Assembly: GCF_022095675.1 (NCBI RefSeq)
Contig: NZ_JAHYSG010000001.1
Span: forward strand, 248,001-312,000
Direction: 5' to 3'
DNA from: Dactylosporangium sp. AC04546
GTDB lineage: Bacteria > Actinomycetota > Actinomycetes > Mycobacteriales > Micromonosporaceae
DNA length: 64,000 nucleotides
Of this stretch, positions 1 through 8,578 are shown piece by piece. Each line of letters opens with the position of its first letter. Within the stretch, counting starts at the first letter, position 1. The notes under the pieces are model-generated. The model was not told where the DNA came from and did no database searches. It worked only from the letters and a program-made list of their open reading frames with translations. The position numbers were made by a program, and so were the translations under genes.

Positions 1-794
1 AGCTGTGCCTCGATGGCCCGTTCGGTGGGCAGCCGCTCCACGGAGGACGCGCCGAAGAACCCGACGACGCCCTCGGTGTGCGTGAGGATGTACCGGGCGT
101 CCTCCGGCTCGGCGATCGGCCCGCCGTGGCAGAGCACGATGATGTCCGGGTTGACCGCGACGGCGGCGTCGCGCATGGCCTGCACCCGCTCGGCGGACTC
201 CTCGAGCGTCAGCGCGGTCCGGGCGCCGATCGTGCCGCTGGTGGTCAGCCCCATGTGGGGCACCAGGATGTCCGCGCCCGCCGCCGCCATGGCGGCGGCC
301 TGCTCGACGTCGAACACGTACGGCGCGGTGAGCAGGTCCCGTTCGCGGGCGAGCCGGATCATGTCGATCTCGTGCTGGAAGCCCATGCCCGTCTCTTCGA
401 GGTTCTGCCGGAACACGCCGTCGATCAGCCCGACGGTGGGGAAGTTCTGGACGCCGGCGAAGCCGATGGCCGCCAGTTCGTCGAGGAAGCGGCCCATCAC
501 CCGGAACGGGTCCGTGCCGTTCACGCCGGCCAGCACCGGCGTGTCCCGGACGATCGGCAGCACCTCGCGGCTCATGTCGACGACGATCTGGTTCGCGTCG
601 CCGTATGCCAGCAGCCCGCTGAGTGAGCCCCGGCCGGCCATCCGGTACCGGCCCGAGTTGTAGATGATGATCAGGTCGGCGCCACCGGCCTCGGCGGCCT
701 TGGCCGAGATGCCGGTGCCGGCGCCGGCGCCGATCACCGGCCGGCCGGCGGCGACGGTCGCCCGCAGCCTGGCGAGTGCGGTCGTACGGTCCAT
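1..794 (-). CDS. TIM-barrel phosphoenolpyruvate-hydrolase-family protein, C-terminus cut by window edge
   Basis: Reading the minus strand from ATG at 794 gives 264 uninterrupted codons running off the left edge. The start reads [20 protein letters not shown], followed by [17 protein letters not shown], a GVNGTDPFR segment and [12 protein letters not shown] near the cut end. This is the pattern of the PEP-hydrolase/TIM-barrel family that forms the C-terminal half of the plant virus-resistance protein Tm-1. Family members are about 280 residues, so only a short C-terminus is missing. It starts 2 bp after the stop of the Tm-1-like N-terminal-domain gene and is surely co-transcribed with it. No substrate is established for this pair; the enzymatic name comes from the family and is not proven here. 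Confidence 0.85.
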   Translation of the reverse strand, partial: MDRTTALARLRATVAAGRPVIGAGAGTGISAKAAEAGGADLIIIYNSGRYRMAGRGSLSGLLAYGDANQIVVDMSREVLPIVRDTPVLAGVNGTDPFRVMGRFLDELAAIGFAGVQNFPTVGLIDGVFRQNLEETGMGFQHEIDMIRLARERDLLTAPYVFDVEQAAAMAAAGADILVPHMGLTTSGTIGARTALTLEESAERVQAMRDAAVAVNPDIIVLCHGGPIAEPEDARYILTHTEGVVGFFGASSVERLPTERAIEAQ

Positions 795-796
795 GG

Positions 797-2065
797 TCAG
801 CTCCCCACCGTCGTGTGCCGCCGCGCGCCGATCAGCTCGTGCAGCCGGTCGGCGGCCGCGACGGCCAGCTCCGGGTCGTTGATGTGCCGGTCGGCGTCGA
901 CGACCGTCACGGCGCTGCCCGCGACGGCGCCGAGCACCGCGTCGAACAGGGCCGCGTCGGCGGCCGGATCGTGGAACGCCATGCCCTCGGCATCCAGCGC
1001 GGAAACCCCGCCGCGGGGGAGCACGAGCACGGTCGGGCCGGTGGCCGACGCGAGTTTCCGGCCGAGCCGCAGGCCCAGCTCCGCGTTCTCCGCCGCGGTG
1101 GTCCGCATCAGCGTGACGGTCGGGTTGTGCTCGAAGAACAGTCGGTCGGCGAAGGCGAGCGGCACCGTGTCGCGGGGCCCGAAGTTCACCATGTCCAGCG
1201 CGCCCAGGCTGACCACCTGCGGCACGCCCGCGGCGCCCGCGGCGGTGAGCCGGTCGGGGCCCGCGCTGAGCACACCGCCGACCAGATCGTCGGCCAGCTC
1301 GGTGGTGGTCAGGTCGAGCACGCCGGCGAGCAGCTCGGACCGGGCGAGCCCTTCCAGCGCGCGACCGCCCGAGCCGGTCGCGTGGAACACCAGCACCTCG
1401 TACCCGAGGCCCTCGAGGCGGGCGCGGCCGGCGTCGACCGCGGGCGTGGTGACGCCGAACATCGACGCGGCGACGAGTGGCCGGTCTGGCGGGGCGGGTG
1501 CCGCGGCCCGCTCACGGTAGGCGGCCGCCATCGCGGCGATGCCCGCGGCGGCGTTGCCGAGGATCGCGCGGGAGAGCTGGTTGATGCCCGAAATGTCCAC
1601 CACGCTGTACATCATCGTCACGTCGGCGGCGCCCACGTACGGCGACACGTCGCCCGCCGCCATCGTGGAGACGAGGAGCTTGGGCAGCCCCACCGGCAGG
1701 TCCCGGACGGCGCGCGCGGCGATGGAGGAACCGCCGCTGCCGCCGAGCGCGAGCACGCCGTGCACCGCGCCCCGGGCGGCGAGCGGGCCGAGGACGGCGG
1801 CCGCTCCCTCGCCCATCGCGGTGACGGCGACGCCGCGGTCGTTGCCGTCGCGCAGCGTTTCGACGCTGGTGCCTGCGGCGGCCGCCACGTCGTCCTGGCC
1901 GATCGTCGGGCCGGTGAAGCCGGCGGGTGGGTGGATGCCGGCGTCCAGCACGAGCACCGCGACGCCGTGCGCCTCGAGCTGGTCGGCCACCCATCGGTAT
2001 TCGGTGCCCTTGGTGTCGAGTGTGCCGACCAGGGCGACGGTCGGCTTGGCGGCGGGCACGGTCAT
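797..2065 (-). CDS. Tm-1-like ATP-binding domain (UPF0261) protein
   Basis: A 422-residue protein starting [20 protein letters not shown]. The [15 protein letters not shown] start, the GGSGGSS glycine-rich loop near residue 110 and the [12 protein letters not shown] segment are typical of UPF0261, the N-terminal nucleotide-binding half of Tm-1-like proteins. In many organisms this half is fused to the TIM barrel; here the two halves are adjacent genes 2 bp apart. It is first in a two-gene minus-strand operon that diverges from the rhamnosidase gene. A sigma70-like promoter (TTGACA, 17-bp spacer, CAGGAT) lies 45-73 bp upstream and overlaps a LacI-type operator. A role in processing a small metabolite is likely given the sugar context, but the reaction is unknown. 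Confidence 0.85.
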   Translation of the reverse strand: MTVPAAKPTVALVGTLDTKGTEYRWVADQLEAHGVAVLVLDAGIHPPAGFTGPTIGQDDVAAAAGTSVETLRDGNDRGVAVTAMGEGAAAVLGPLAARGAVHGVLALGGSGGSSIAARAVRDLPVGLPKLLVSTMAAGDVSPYVGAADVTMMYSVVDISGINQLSRAILGNAAAGIAAMAAAYRERAAAPAPPDRPLVAASMFGVTTPAVDAGRARLEGLGYEVLVFHATGSGGRALEGLARSELLAGVLDLTTTELADDLVGGVLSAGPDRLTAAGAAGVPQVVSLGALDMVNFGPRDTVPLAFADRLFFEHNPTVTLMRTTAAENAELGLRLGRKLASATGPTVLVLPRGGVSALDAEGMAFHDPAADAALFDAVLGAVAGSAVTVVDADRHINDPELAVAAADRLHELIGARRHTTVGS

Positions 2066-2109
2066 CGCGAAGCCGGGGGTGCTGGCGGTATGAGTAGGGT
2101 CACGAGCCC

Positions 2110-2138
2110 ATCCTGAATCGCATCCTGAAACGTGTCAA
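2110..2138 (-). promoter_or_regulatory. promoter for the Tm-1-like operon
   Basis: On the minus strand TTGACA (2138-2133) and CAGGAT (2115-2110) are separated by 17 bp. The -35 box overlaps the LacI-type operator at 2126-2137, so bound repressor would block polymerase. TTCAGGATG is directly repeated around the -10 box. Confidence 0.5.
2126..2137. promoter_or_regulatory. LacI-family operator, copy 1
   Basis: TGAAACGTGTCA, a near-palindrome with a central CG, matches the actinobacterial LacI-type operator pattern TGAAACGTTTCA. An identical 12-mer lies 45 bp downstream. It overlaps the -35 box of the minus-strand promoter. Confidence 0.65.
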
Positions 2139-2146
2139 CCGATCAG

Positions 2147-2169
2147 GTAGTGTGCACGCCGGACACTAC
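2147..2169. repeat. inverted repeat between the two operators
   Basis: GTAGTGT (2147-2153) and ACACTAC (2163-2169) form a perfect 7-bp inverted repeat with a 9-bp spacer. It sits centrally between the two identical LacI-type operators in the divergent promoter. It could bind a second regulator. Confidence 0.45.
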
Positions 2170-2170
2170 T

Positions 2171-2182
2171 TGAAACGTGTCA
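2171..2182. promoter_or_regulatory. LacI-family operator, copy 2
   Basis: An identical TGAAACGTGTCA 12-mer, 28 bp before the rhamnosidase ATG. An upstream in-frame GTG at 2177 lies inside this operator, which argues that translation begins at the ATG at 2210. Confidence 0.65.
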
Positions 2183-2209
2183 GAGCGCGGCGGAAGGAAG
2201 TTTGCGGCG

Positions 2210-4852
2210 ATGACCAGTCTCGGAGAGCCGGGCCCCGACGGCGGCCGCGTGGCTGTGCAAGCCCCGACCGTGGAGCACCACCGTGAGCCGTTCGGCATCG
2301 GTGAGCGGCACCCCCGCCTGTCCTGGCGCACCGACGCCGGGCCCGGATGGCGGCAGGCCGGCTACGAGATCGAGCTCGTGCGCCCCGGCGCCGCGGCGGC
2401 GACGACCCGCGTGGAGAGCGCAGACCAGGTACTGGTGCCGTGGCCCGGCGCGCCGCTGCGGTCCCGCGAGCGCGTGACGATCCGGGTACGGGTGCGCGGC
2501 GGGGACGGCGCATGGTCCGCGTGGAGCCCGGTCACCACCGCCGAGGCCGGGCTGCTCGACCCGGCCGACTGGCACGCCAGGCCCGTCGGTGCCGGCTGGC
2601 CGGAGGGCCCGGACTCCGACGACCGCCGTCCCGCCGTGGTCCGCCACGCCTTCGAGGTGGACGGCGCGGTGGCCTCGGCCCGGCTGTACATCACCGCGCA
2701 CGGCCTCTTCGAGCCCGAGCTCAACGGGCACCGCGTCGGCCGGGACGCGATGGCGCCGGGGTGGACCGTGTACGGCAAGCGGCTGCGGTACCACACCTAC
2801 GACGTCACGGCGCTGCTGCGGCCCGGCGCCAACGCCATCGGCGCGTGGCTCGGCGACGGCTGGTACCGCGGGCGGCTGGGCTGGCGCGGCGGTTTCCGCA
2901 ACCTCTTCGGCAGCGACCTGTCGCTCATCGCGCAGCTGGAGATCCGCTACGCCGGCGGTCGGACCCAGGTCGTCGCCACCGGCGCGGACTGGCTGGCGGC
3001 GACCGGCCCCATCGTGCGGACCGGCAACTACGACGGTGAGATCTACGACGCGCGGGACGAGCGGCCCGGCTGGTCGACCCCGGAGTACGACGACAGCGGC
3101 TGGACGCCGGTGCAGCTGGCCGAACGGGATCCCGCGACCCTGGTGGCCCCGGACGGCCCCCCGGTGCGCCTGACCCAGGAGGTCCGGCCGGTCGGCGTGC
3201 TGCGGACCCCGTCCGGACGCCAGGTGCTCGACTTCGGGCAGAACCTGGTGGGCCGGCCGTGGATCCGGGTCGACGGCGAGCGCGGTCACACCGTCACCCT
3301 GCGCACCGCCGAGGTGCTGGAGGACGGGGAGCTGTGCCGCCGCCCGCTGCGCGGTGCGCAGTCCACCGACGTCTACATCCTGGCCGGCCGCGACCGCGAG
3401 GAGTGGGAGCCGCGGTTCACCTTCCACGGCTTCCGGTACATCGAGGTGGAGGGCTGGCCCGGCAGTCTCGACGACGCGGTCGCCGCCGGGGACGTCACCG
3501 CCCGCGTCTACCACTCCGACATGGCCCGGACCGGCTGGTTCGAAAGCTCCGACCCGCTGCTGAACCGGCTGCACGACAACGTCGTGTGGAGCATGCGCGG
3601 GAACTTCATCGACGTGCCGACCGACTGCCCGCAGCGCGACGAACGGGTCGGCTGGACCGGCGACATCCAGGTGTTCGGCCCGACCGCGACGTTCCTCTAC
3701 GACTGCGGCGGCGTGCTGGGCTCGTGGCTGCGCGACGTCGCGGCCGAGCAGCTGCCGGACGGCACGGTGCCGTGGTACGTCCCGGTGATCCCGGCCAAGC
3801 ACATGTGGACCCCGATCCGGCCCGGCGCCGGCTGGGGCGACGCCGCCGTGCTGGTGCCCTGGACCCTGCTGCAGAGCCACGGCGACGCCGGCCTGCTGGC
3901 CCGGCAGTACCCGAGCGCCAAGGCCTGGGTGGACCTGGTCGACCGGCTCGCCGGCCCCGGGCACGTCTGGGACCGCGGGTTCCAGCTCGGCGACTGGCTG
4001 GACCCGCTCGCCCCGGCCGACGACCCGGCCGCCGCCACCACGGACCGCCACCTGGTGGCCACCGCGTACTTCGCCTGGTCCGCCCGGTGCCTGGCGGACA
4101 GCGCCCGGGTGCTCGGCAGGACCGCCGAGGCCGGCCGGTACACGGAGCTGGCCGACCAGGTCCGCGCCGCGTTCCGCCGCCGCTACCGCACCGCCTCCGG
4201 CCGCCTGACCAGCGACAGCCAGACGGCGTACGCGTTGGCCATCGTGTTCGAGCTGCTGCCACCGGACGAGGCCGTACTCGCCGGCGGGCGACTCGCGGAG
4301 CTGGTGGCGGCCGGCGGGAACCGGATCGGCACCGGTTTCCTCGGTACCCCGGTGGTCCTCGACGCGCTGGAGCGCACCGGCCACCTCGACACCGCGTACG
4401 ACCTGCTGATGCAGCGCGAGTGTCCGTCCTGGCTCTACCCGGTGACGCAGGGTGCCACGACCATCTGGGAGCGCTGGGACAGCCAGTTGCCGGACGGCAC
4501 GGTGAACCCCGGCCAGATGACCTCGTTCAACCACTACGCCTTCGGCGCCGTCGCCGACTGGTTGCACCGCACGGTCGCCGGCATCGCCCCGGCCGCACCC
4601 GGATACCGCAGGATCCTGTTCCGCCCGCGGCCGGGCGGCGGCCTGACATCCGCGTCGGCGGCGCATGACACGCCGTACGGCCGGGCCTCGATCCGGTGGG
4701 AGCTGAGCCCGGACGGTGCGTTCACGGTGGCGGTCGAGGTGCCGTCCGGAACGGTCGCGACCCTCGACCTGGCCGGTTGCGAACCACGCGAGCTCGACGC
4801 CGGCACTCACCGGTTCGAGGTGTCCGCTGCCGCGACGGCACTGGCCTCCTGA
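2210..4852 (+). CDS. alpha-L-rhamnosidase, glycoside hydrolase family 78
   Basis: An 880-residue protein. It has an N-terminal Ig-like rhamnosidase domain (HPRLSWR, APTVEHHREPFGIGE), a concanavalin-like domain with the GHRVG and DGWYRGRLGWRG motifs, then the (alpha/alpha)6 catalytic barrel and a C-terminal beta domain. The signature FIDVPTDCPQRDERVGWTGD is present; the Glu of RDER (about residue 478) is the expected general acid, and TTIWERWDS matches the conserved downstream Glu motif. No signal peptide is visible, so it probably acts on imported rhamnosides in the cytoplasm. The start chosen is ATG 2210, preceded by GGAAGGAAG with 9-nt spacing, rather than GTG 2177 inside the operator. Regulation by a LacI repressor is likely; the matching repressor is not adjacent on the right and may lie left of the window. 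Confidence 0.93.
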   Translation: MTSLGEPGPDGGRVAVQAPTVEHHREPFGIGERHPRLSWRTDAGPGWRQAGYEIELVRPGAAAATTRVESADQVLVPWPGAPLRSRERVTIRVRVRGGDGAWSAWSPVTTAEAGLLDPADWHARPVGAGWPEGPDSDDRRPAVVRHAFEVDGAVASARLYITAHGLFEPELNGHRVGRDAMAPGWTVYGKRLRYHTYDVTALLRPGANAIGAWLGDGWYRGRLGWRGGFRNLFGSDLSLIAQLEIRYAGGRTQVVATGADWLAATGPIVRTGNYDGEIYDARDERPGWSTPEYDDSGWTPVQLAERDPATLVAPDGPPVRLTQEVRPVGVLRTPSGRQVLDFGQNLVGRPWIRVDGERGHTVTLRTAEVLEDGELCRRPLRGAQSTDVYILAGRDREEWEPRFTFHGFRYIEVEGWPGSLDDAVAAGDVTARVYHSDMARTGWFESSDPLLNRLHDNVVWSMRGNFIDVPTDCPQRDERVGWTGDIQVFGPTATFLYDCGGVLGSWLRDVAAEQLPDGTVPWYVPVIPAKHMWTPIRPGAGWGDAAVLVPWTLLQSHGDAGLLARQYPSAKAWVDLVDRLAGPGHVWDRGFQLGDWLDPLAPADDPAAATTDRHLVATAYFAWSARCLADSARVLGRTAEAGRYTELADQVRAAFRRRYRTASGRLTSDSQTAYALAIVFELLPPDEAVLAGGRLAELVAAGGNRIGTGFLGTPVVLDALERTGHLDTAYDLLMQRECPSWLYPVTQGATTIWERWDSQLPDGTVNPGQMTSFNHYAFGAVADWLHRTVAGIAPAAPGYRRILFRPRPGGGLTSASAAHDTPYGRASIRWELSPDGAFTVAVEVPSGTVATLDLAGCEPRELDAGTHRFEVSAAATALAS

Positions 4853-5000
4853 CGCTCCGCCGCGGCGGCGGGACTGTCGGCCCTCCCGGATCGGGTCATG
4901 TGGCCCTGCTGGAGGCCATCGGCCAGGTGGTCGGCTATGGCCTGTCGTCGCCGTCGGTGCGGCGGATCTGGAGGGTTCGCGTGGCGAGGCGGGTGTTTTG

Positions 5001-6584
5001 ATGCGGGTCACCGGAACCGGCCACGCCGGCATGCTGATCGAGACCGCGGCCGGCAGCATCCTGTGCGACCCGTGGGTCAACCCGGCGTTCTTCGCCTCCT
5101 GGTTCCCGTTCCCGGACAACTCCGGGCTGGACTGGGACAGGCTGGGCCGCTGCGACTACCTGTACGTCTCGCACCTGCACCGCGACCACTTCGACGCGGA
5201 GCACCTGCGCCGGCACGTGTCGAAGCGGGCGACCGTGCTGCTGCCCGAGTACCCCACCCGCGATCTCGAGGACGAGCTGCGCGAGCTGGGCTTCACCTCG
5301 TTCCTGCGGACCCGCGACAACGAGCCCGTCACGCTCGACGGCGAGCTGACCGTCATGATCCAGGCGCTGGTCTCACCCACCGACGGGCCGATCGGCGACT
5401 CGTCGCTGTGGGTCGAGCACAACGGCGTACGGCTGCTCAACCAGAACGATGCCCGGCCGCGTGACCTGTCAGCGTTCGCGGCGCTGGGCCACGTCCACGC
5501 GCACATGCTGCAGTTCTCCGGCGCGATCTGGTACCCGATGGTGTACGAGCTGCCCGAGGCCGCCAAGCGGGCGTTCGGCGTGCAGAAGCGGGACCGGCAG
5601 TTCGACCGGACCCTGCGCTACATCGACGAGCTGGCGGCCGACTGGGTCTTCCCGATCGCCGGGCCGCCGTGCTTTCTCGACGACGAGCTGTGGCCGAACA
5701 ACGACCTCGGTACCGACAAGGGCAACATCTTCCCCGACCAGCAGGTGTTCATCGACCACTACGAGGGTCTCGGCCGCCGCAACGGCGTCATCCTGCTCCC
5801 CGGCACGGCGGCCACGGTCACCAGCGACACCTGCGACGTCACCCAGCCGGTCCCGGACGTGCCCGCGTTCTTCGCCGGCAAGGAGACGTACCTGCGTGAG
5901 TACCAGCAGCGGCAGCGCCCGGCGATCGAGGCGGCCAAGGCGTCGTGGCGGCATCCGGAGCTCGACGTCCTCGCGGAGCTGCGCCGGCGGCTGCACCCGC
6001 TGCTCGCCGAGAGCGAACACATCGTCGGCGGCATCGGCGGCCCGGTCCGCCTCGAGCTGACCGACGACGCCGGCCAGGTCGCCGAACAGATCCTGTTCGA
6101 CTTCCCCGCCCGGGAGATCCGGCACGCCGGTGACGAGAAGGTGCGCTACCGGTTCCGTACCGCCCGGCGCCTGGTCGAGCATCTGCTGTTCACCGGTGAG
6201 GCGGACTGGGTCAACAGCCTGTTCCTGTCGTGCCGCTTCACGGCGGCCCGCATCGGGCAGTACAACGAGTACCTCTACACCTTCTTCAAGTGCCTCACGC
6301 GCGAACGGCTGCACTACGCCGAGGCCTGGTACGCCGGACAGGACAGCGACGACGCGGACATCACCCTCGGCGACTGGCTCGTGCAGGAGCACTGCCCCCA
6401 CCTGAAGGCGAACCTGGCCCGCTTCGCCCGGCTCGACGGCACCGTCCTGACCTGCCAGATGCACGGCTGGCGCTTCGACCTGCCCACCGGCCGCTGCCTG
6501 ACCACCGCCGGACACTCGATCCGGGCCAGCCGCATCGACACCGACGCACACGCCGCTGACCAGGCCGCCGGCGGCGTCGCGTGA
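5001..6584 (+). CDS. MBL-fold metallo-hydrolase with C-terminal Rieske [2Fe-2S] domain
   Basis: A 527-residue protein. The N-terminal metallo-beta-lactamase fold carries SHLHRDHFD, giving the HxHxDH metal motif at residues 58-63. The C-terminus carries a canonical Rieske pair, C465-P-H467 and C485-x2-H488, separated by 17 residues. The same two domains occur in CMP-N-acetylneuraminate hydroxylase, where the Rieske domain is N-terminal; here the order is reversed. A sugar-nucleotide or glycan hydroxylase is an inference only. The open frame extends upstream into the rhamnosidase gene, but domain homology starts at ATG 5001. A GTGA overlap couples it to the mini-ORF at 6581. The 148-bp gap before it holds no clear promoter, so read-through from the rhamnosidase gene is possible. 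Confidence 0.8.
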   Translation: MRVTGTGHAGMLIETAAGSILCDPWVNPAFFASWFPFPDNSGLDWDRLGRCDYLYVSHLHRDHFDAEHLRRHVSKRATVLLPEYPTRDLEDELRELGFTSFLRTRDNEPVTLDGELTVMIQALVSPTDGPIGDSSLWVEHNGVRLLNQNDARPRDLSAFAALGHVHAHMLQFSGAIWYPMVYELPEAAKRAFGVQKRDRQFDRTLRYIDELAADWVFPIAGPPCFLDDELWPNNDLGTDKGNIFPDQQVFIDHYEGLGRRNGVILLPGTAATVTSDTCDVTQPVPDVPAFFAGKETYLREYQQRQRPAIEAAKASWRHPELDVLAELRRRLHPLLAESEHIVGGIGGPVRLELTDDAGQVAEQILFDFPAREIRHAGDEKVRYRFRTARRLVEHLLFTGEADWVNSLFLSCRFTAARIGQYNEYLYTFFKCLTRERLHYAEAWYAGQDSDDADITLGDWLVQEHCPHLKANLARFARLDGTVLTCQMHGWRFDLPTGRCLTTAGHSIRASRIDTDAHAADQAAGGVA

Positions 6585-6673
6585 CCGCCCTGACGCCGAA
6601 GCCGATCGTCACCCGCCCCTGGCCGGTACGCCAGGCACCCCGCGGCTCCCTGCTCGCCCGGCTCGTGCGCTGA
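6581..6673 (+). CDS. possible 30-residue coupled microprotein
   Basis: GTG at 6581 overlaps the TGA of the MBL-Rieske gene in a GTGA junction, the usual translational coupling in this window. The product is about 30 residues, basic and proline/arginine-rich, starting MTALTPKPIVTRPWPVRQAP and ending in LLARLVR. Codon third positions stay GC-rich. I do not recognise a family. It could be a genuine short partner of the Rieske protein, a leader or a chance ORF; conservation across relatives of the upstream gene would decide. Confidence 0.35.
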   Translation: MTALTPKPIVTRPWPVRQAPRGSLLARLVR

Positions 6674-6783
6674 CCAGCGCCGCGAACCCACCCGGTGTCG
6701 GTGCGAACCTGTGGCGAATCCGCTCCGAACGCCCGGCCTTCGACGCCAAGTTCCCGCAGCACTCCGAGCGCGATGTGTGAGCG
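6674..6783 (+). other. short coding-like stretch without a start, possible gene remnant
   Basis: One plus-strand frame from 6670 to 6780 stays open for 36 codons with strongly GC-rich third positions and ends in the peptide FPQHSERDV before a stop. No ATG or GTG with a ribosome site begins it. It may be the eroded end of a former gene. No family was recognised. Confidence 0.2.
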
Positions 6784-7005
6784 GTGCGCTCCCGCGCGTT
6801 CGAGTCAGGTGACGTCGACGGCGCGATCGACCACATGCAGGTGCCCACAGGCGGCACACTGCTGGTGATCGGCGCGACAGGGGGCGTGGGTGCCGTCCGC
6901 CCCGTCATCGGCGCGACGCCTGCCTTCGAGGAGAGGCTGCGAGCCGTTGCTGGCGGCGACAAGGTCTCGGGCCCGCCCGGCAAGGCCGTCCTGCTGATGC
7001 GCTGA
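6784..7005 (+). pseudogene. possible remnant of an MDR (zinc alcohol dehydrogenase/quinone reductase) gene
   Basis: A 73-codon frame with a GTG start and no convincing ribosome site. It contains GGTLLVIGATGGVGA, the dinucleotide-binding motif of medium-chain dehydrogenase/reductases, and ends in GPPGKAVLLMR, resembling the usual C-terminus of that family. The hundreds of residues normally around these motifs are absent, so the ends appear brought together by deletion. No substrate can be given. A chance GC-rich ORF is the alternative. Confidence 0.3.
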
Positions 7006-7091
7006 GTTCGAGCCGGTCGAGCCGGTGCGCCATCCGGACTGCCGCCGACCGTGTCCGAGGTCGCCCGGCCCTGTTTCTCGCGCGTTACGGG

Positions 7092-7120
7092 TTGACCAAG
7101 TTTTGCGGACGCACTAGCGT
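7092..7120 (+). promoter_or_regulatory. sigma70-type promoter of the first sugar ABC operon
   Basis: TTGACC (7092-7097), a 17-bp spacer and TAGCGT (7115-7120) form a good promoter. Transcription should start near 7127, just before the palindrome at 7133. The 7006-7091 stretch before it shows nothing else. Confidence 0.6.
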
Positions 7121-7132
7121 GTGCGCATCCCG

Positions 7133-7153
7133 TTAGAAAAACCGGTTTTCTAA
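7133..7153. promoter_or_regulatory. palindromic operator of the sugar ABC operon
   Basis: A perfect inverted repeat TTAGAAAA-N5-TTTTCTAA with ACCGG at its centre. It lies just downstream of the predicted start site, a classic repressor roadblock position. CCGG-centred palindromes occur in one LacI subgroup, and the LacI gene at 13935 ends this operon, so it is the likely ligand-controlled repressor. Confidence 0.65.
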
Positions 7154-7189
7154 GGAACTTCAGCGGTCATCACCCGATAGGGGGTTAAC

Positions 7190-8509
7190 GTGACGGCACA
7201 GCGATCCATGCCGCGGGCGACCCGGCGCAGCAGGGTCATCGCGGGGTTGGCACTTGCGATGAGTTTGACGATGCTCATGAGCGCCTGCGGTGGCGGGAGC
7301 GGAGCATCGAGCAGCACCGTGCGCCTCACGGTGTGGACCTGGAGCAACGAGGCCGCGACCGCCTTCAAGAAGGGCGGCATCATCGATGCGTTCGAGAAGG
7401 CCCACCCAGGCGTCGACGTCGAGGTGGTCGCCCAGCTCGACAAGAACTACGAAACGCTGCTCACCACCGGGCTCGCCGGCTCCGGAAGCCCGGACATCGT
7501 GGCACTGCGCTCATACGGCGTCCTGTCCAACTTCGCCGACAGCGGCAACATCGTGCCGCTCGACGATGTCGTGAAGGACTGGAGCGGGTTCAGCAAGGCG
7601 GCGCTCACCGGCGCCAAGCGGAAGTCGGACGGCAAGCTCTACGCGGTGCCGCAAGGCATCCAGACCGCCCAGGTGTACTACAACAAGAAGATCTTCGCCG
7701 ATCTGGGTCTCGGCGTGCCGGCGAGCTGGGACGAGTTCGTCGCGGCGGCCCAGAAGATCAAGGGTTCCGGCGTCGCGCCCATCGTCATCCCGGGCGCCGT
7801 CGCCGCGCAGATCTCGCTGGCGGCGGAGGTCATCGGCAACGCCCGCCGCGGCGCCGGCAACTTCCAGCAGGCCTTCCTCGCGGGCCAGAAGAACCTCACC
7901 GACCCGGACAACGTGGCCGCCATCGGCTTGATGGAGCAGGTCAAGCCGTATCTCGTCGACAACGTCACGTCGGTCACCCTCGACGAGGCGGTCACCCTCT
8001 TCGCGACCGGCAAGGCCGCCATGTTCCCGTCGGGCACCTGGCAGGTCACCACGTTCGCCAACCTCGGGGCGAAGGTCGACTACGGCACGTTCGACGTGCC
8101 GGCCGACGCCGGTTGGCCGGCGAAGACGGTCACCGTCAGCTACGCCGACGGCGGCTGGGCGCTCGCCAAGCGCAGCGCGCACCCGACCGAGGCGGCGGAG
8201 CTGCTGAACTGGCTCGCCGGCACCGAGTTCGCCAACCTGTACGCCAACGCCATGGGCACCATCCCGGCCCGCGACGGGGTGTCGCTCAAGAACCCGGTGC
8301 TGGCCGAGATGTACCAGCGGTACCAGGCCACGCCGTCCGCGTATCTCGGCGCGGCCTACCTGCGCTACGGCTCGCCGTCGGGCACCGACCTCATGGGCGA
8401 GCAGGTCCAGAAGATCTGGCTCGGCAAGGCGACACCCGCCGCCGCGGCACAGAGCATCCAGACCGGCATCGACGCCTGGTTCAAGCCGGGCGACTTCAAG
8501 AGCGAGTAG
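7190..8509 (+). CDS. ABC sugar transporter, extracellular solute-binding lipoprotein (family 1)
   Basis: A 439-residue protein with a basic N-terminus, a hydrophobic segment and the lipobox LMSAC at about residues 29-33, so it is exported and anchored as a lipoprotein. The mature part starts with STVRLTVWTW and contains FEKAHPGVDVEV, QGIQTAQVYYNKK and GTWQV segments typical of MalE-like family 1 binding proteins. GTG 7190 follows AGGGGG with 5-nt spacing. It heads an operon with two permeases; no ATPase is encoded nearby, so a shared MsiK-type ATPase elsewhere probably powers it, as is common in actinomycetes. The glycosidase downstream suggests an oligosaccharide or glycoside ligand. Confidence 0.9.
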   Translation: MTAQRSMPRATRRSRVIAGLALAMSLTMLMSACGGGSGASSSTVRLTVWTWSNEAATAFKKGGIIDAFEKAHPGVDVEVVAQLDKNYETLLTTGLAGSGSPDIVALRSYGVLSNFADSGNIVPLDDVVKDWSGFSKAALTGAKRKSDGKLYAVPQGIQTAQVYYNKKIFADLGLGVPASWDEFVAAAQKIKGSGVAPIVIPGAVAAQISLAAEVIGNARRGAGNFQQAFLAGQKNLTDPDNVAAIGLMEQVKPYLVDNVTSVTLDEAVTLFATGKAAMFPSGTWQVTTFANLGAKVDYGTFDVPADAGWPAKTVTVSYADGGWALAKRSAHPTEAAELLNWLAGTEFANLYANAMGTIPARDGVSLKNPVLAEMYQRYQATPSAYLGAAYLRYGSPSGTDLMGEQVQKIWLGKATPAAAAQSIQTGIDAWFKPGDFKSE

Positions 8510-8519
8510 AACCCCGCAC

Positions 8520-8551
8520 CCCGGTCCGGCGTGACCTCACGCCGGGCCGGG
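8520..8551. terminator. intercistronic hairpin after the binding-protein gene
   Basis: Two 15-nt arms (8520-8534, 8537-8551) pair completely if one G-U is allowed. It starts 10 nt after the stop codon and no U-tract follows. It probably stabilises or partly terminates the binding-protein message so the permeases are made in lower amounts. Confidence 0.5.
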
Positions 8552-8578
8552 CTCCGCCCACCACAGGAGAAGCCCTCC

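Noticed and set aside
4716..5000. Upstream extension of the MBL-Rieske frame into the rhamnosidase gene
   Set aside because: The extension is serine/arginine-rich shadow sequence. The MBL domain begins directly at ATG 5001.
2180..5119. 979-codon open frame on the minus strand opposite the rhamnosidase gene
   Set aside because: It is a shadow of the GC-rich coding strand, has arginine/histidine/valine-rich low-complexity sequence and no family motif, and overlaps a clear GH78 gene.
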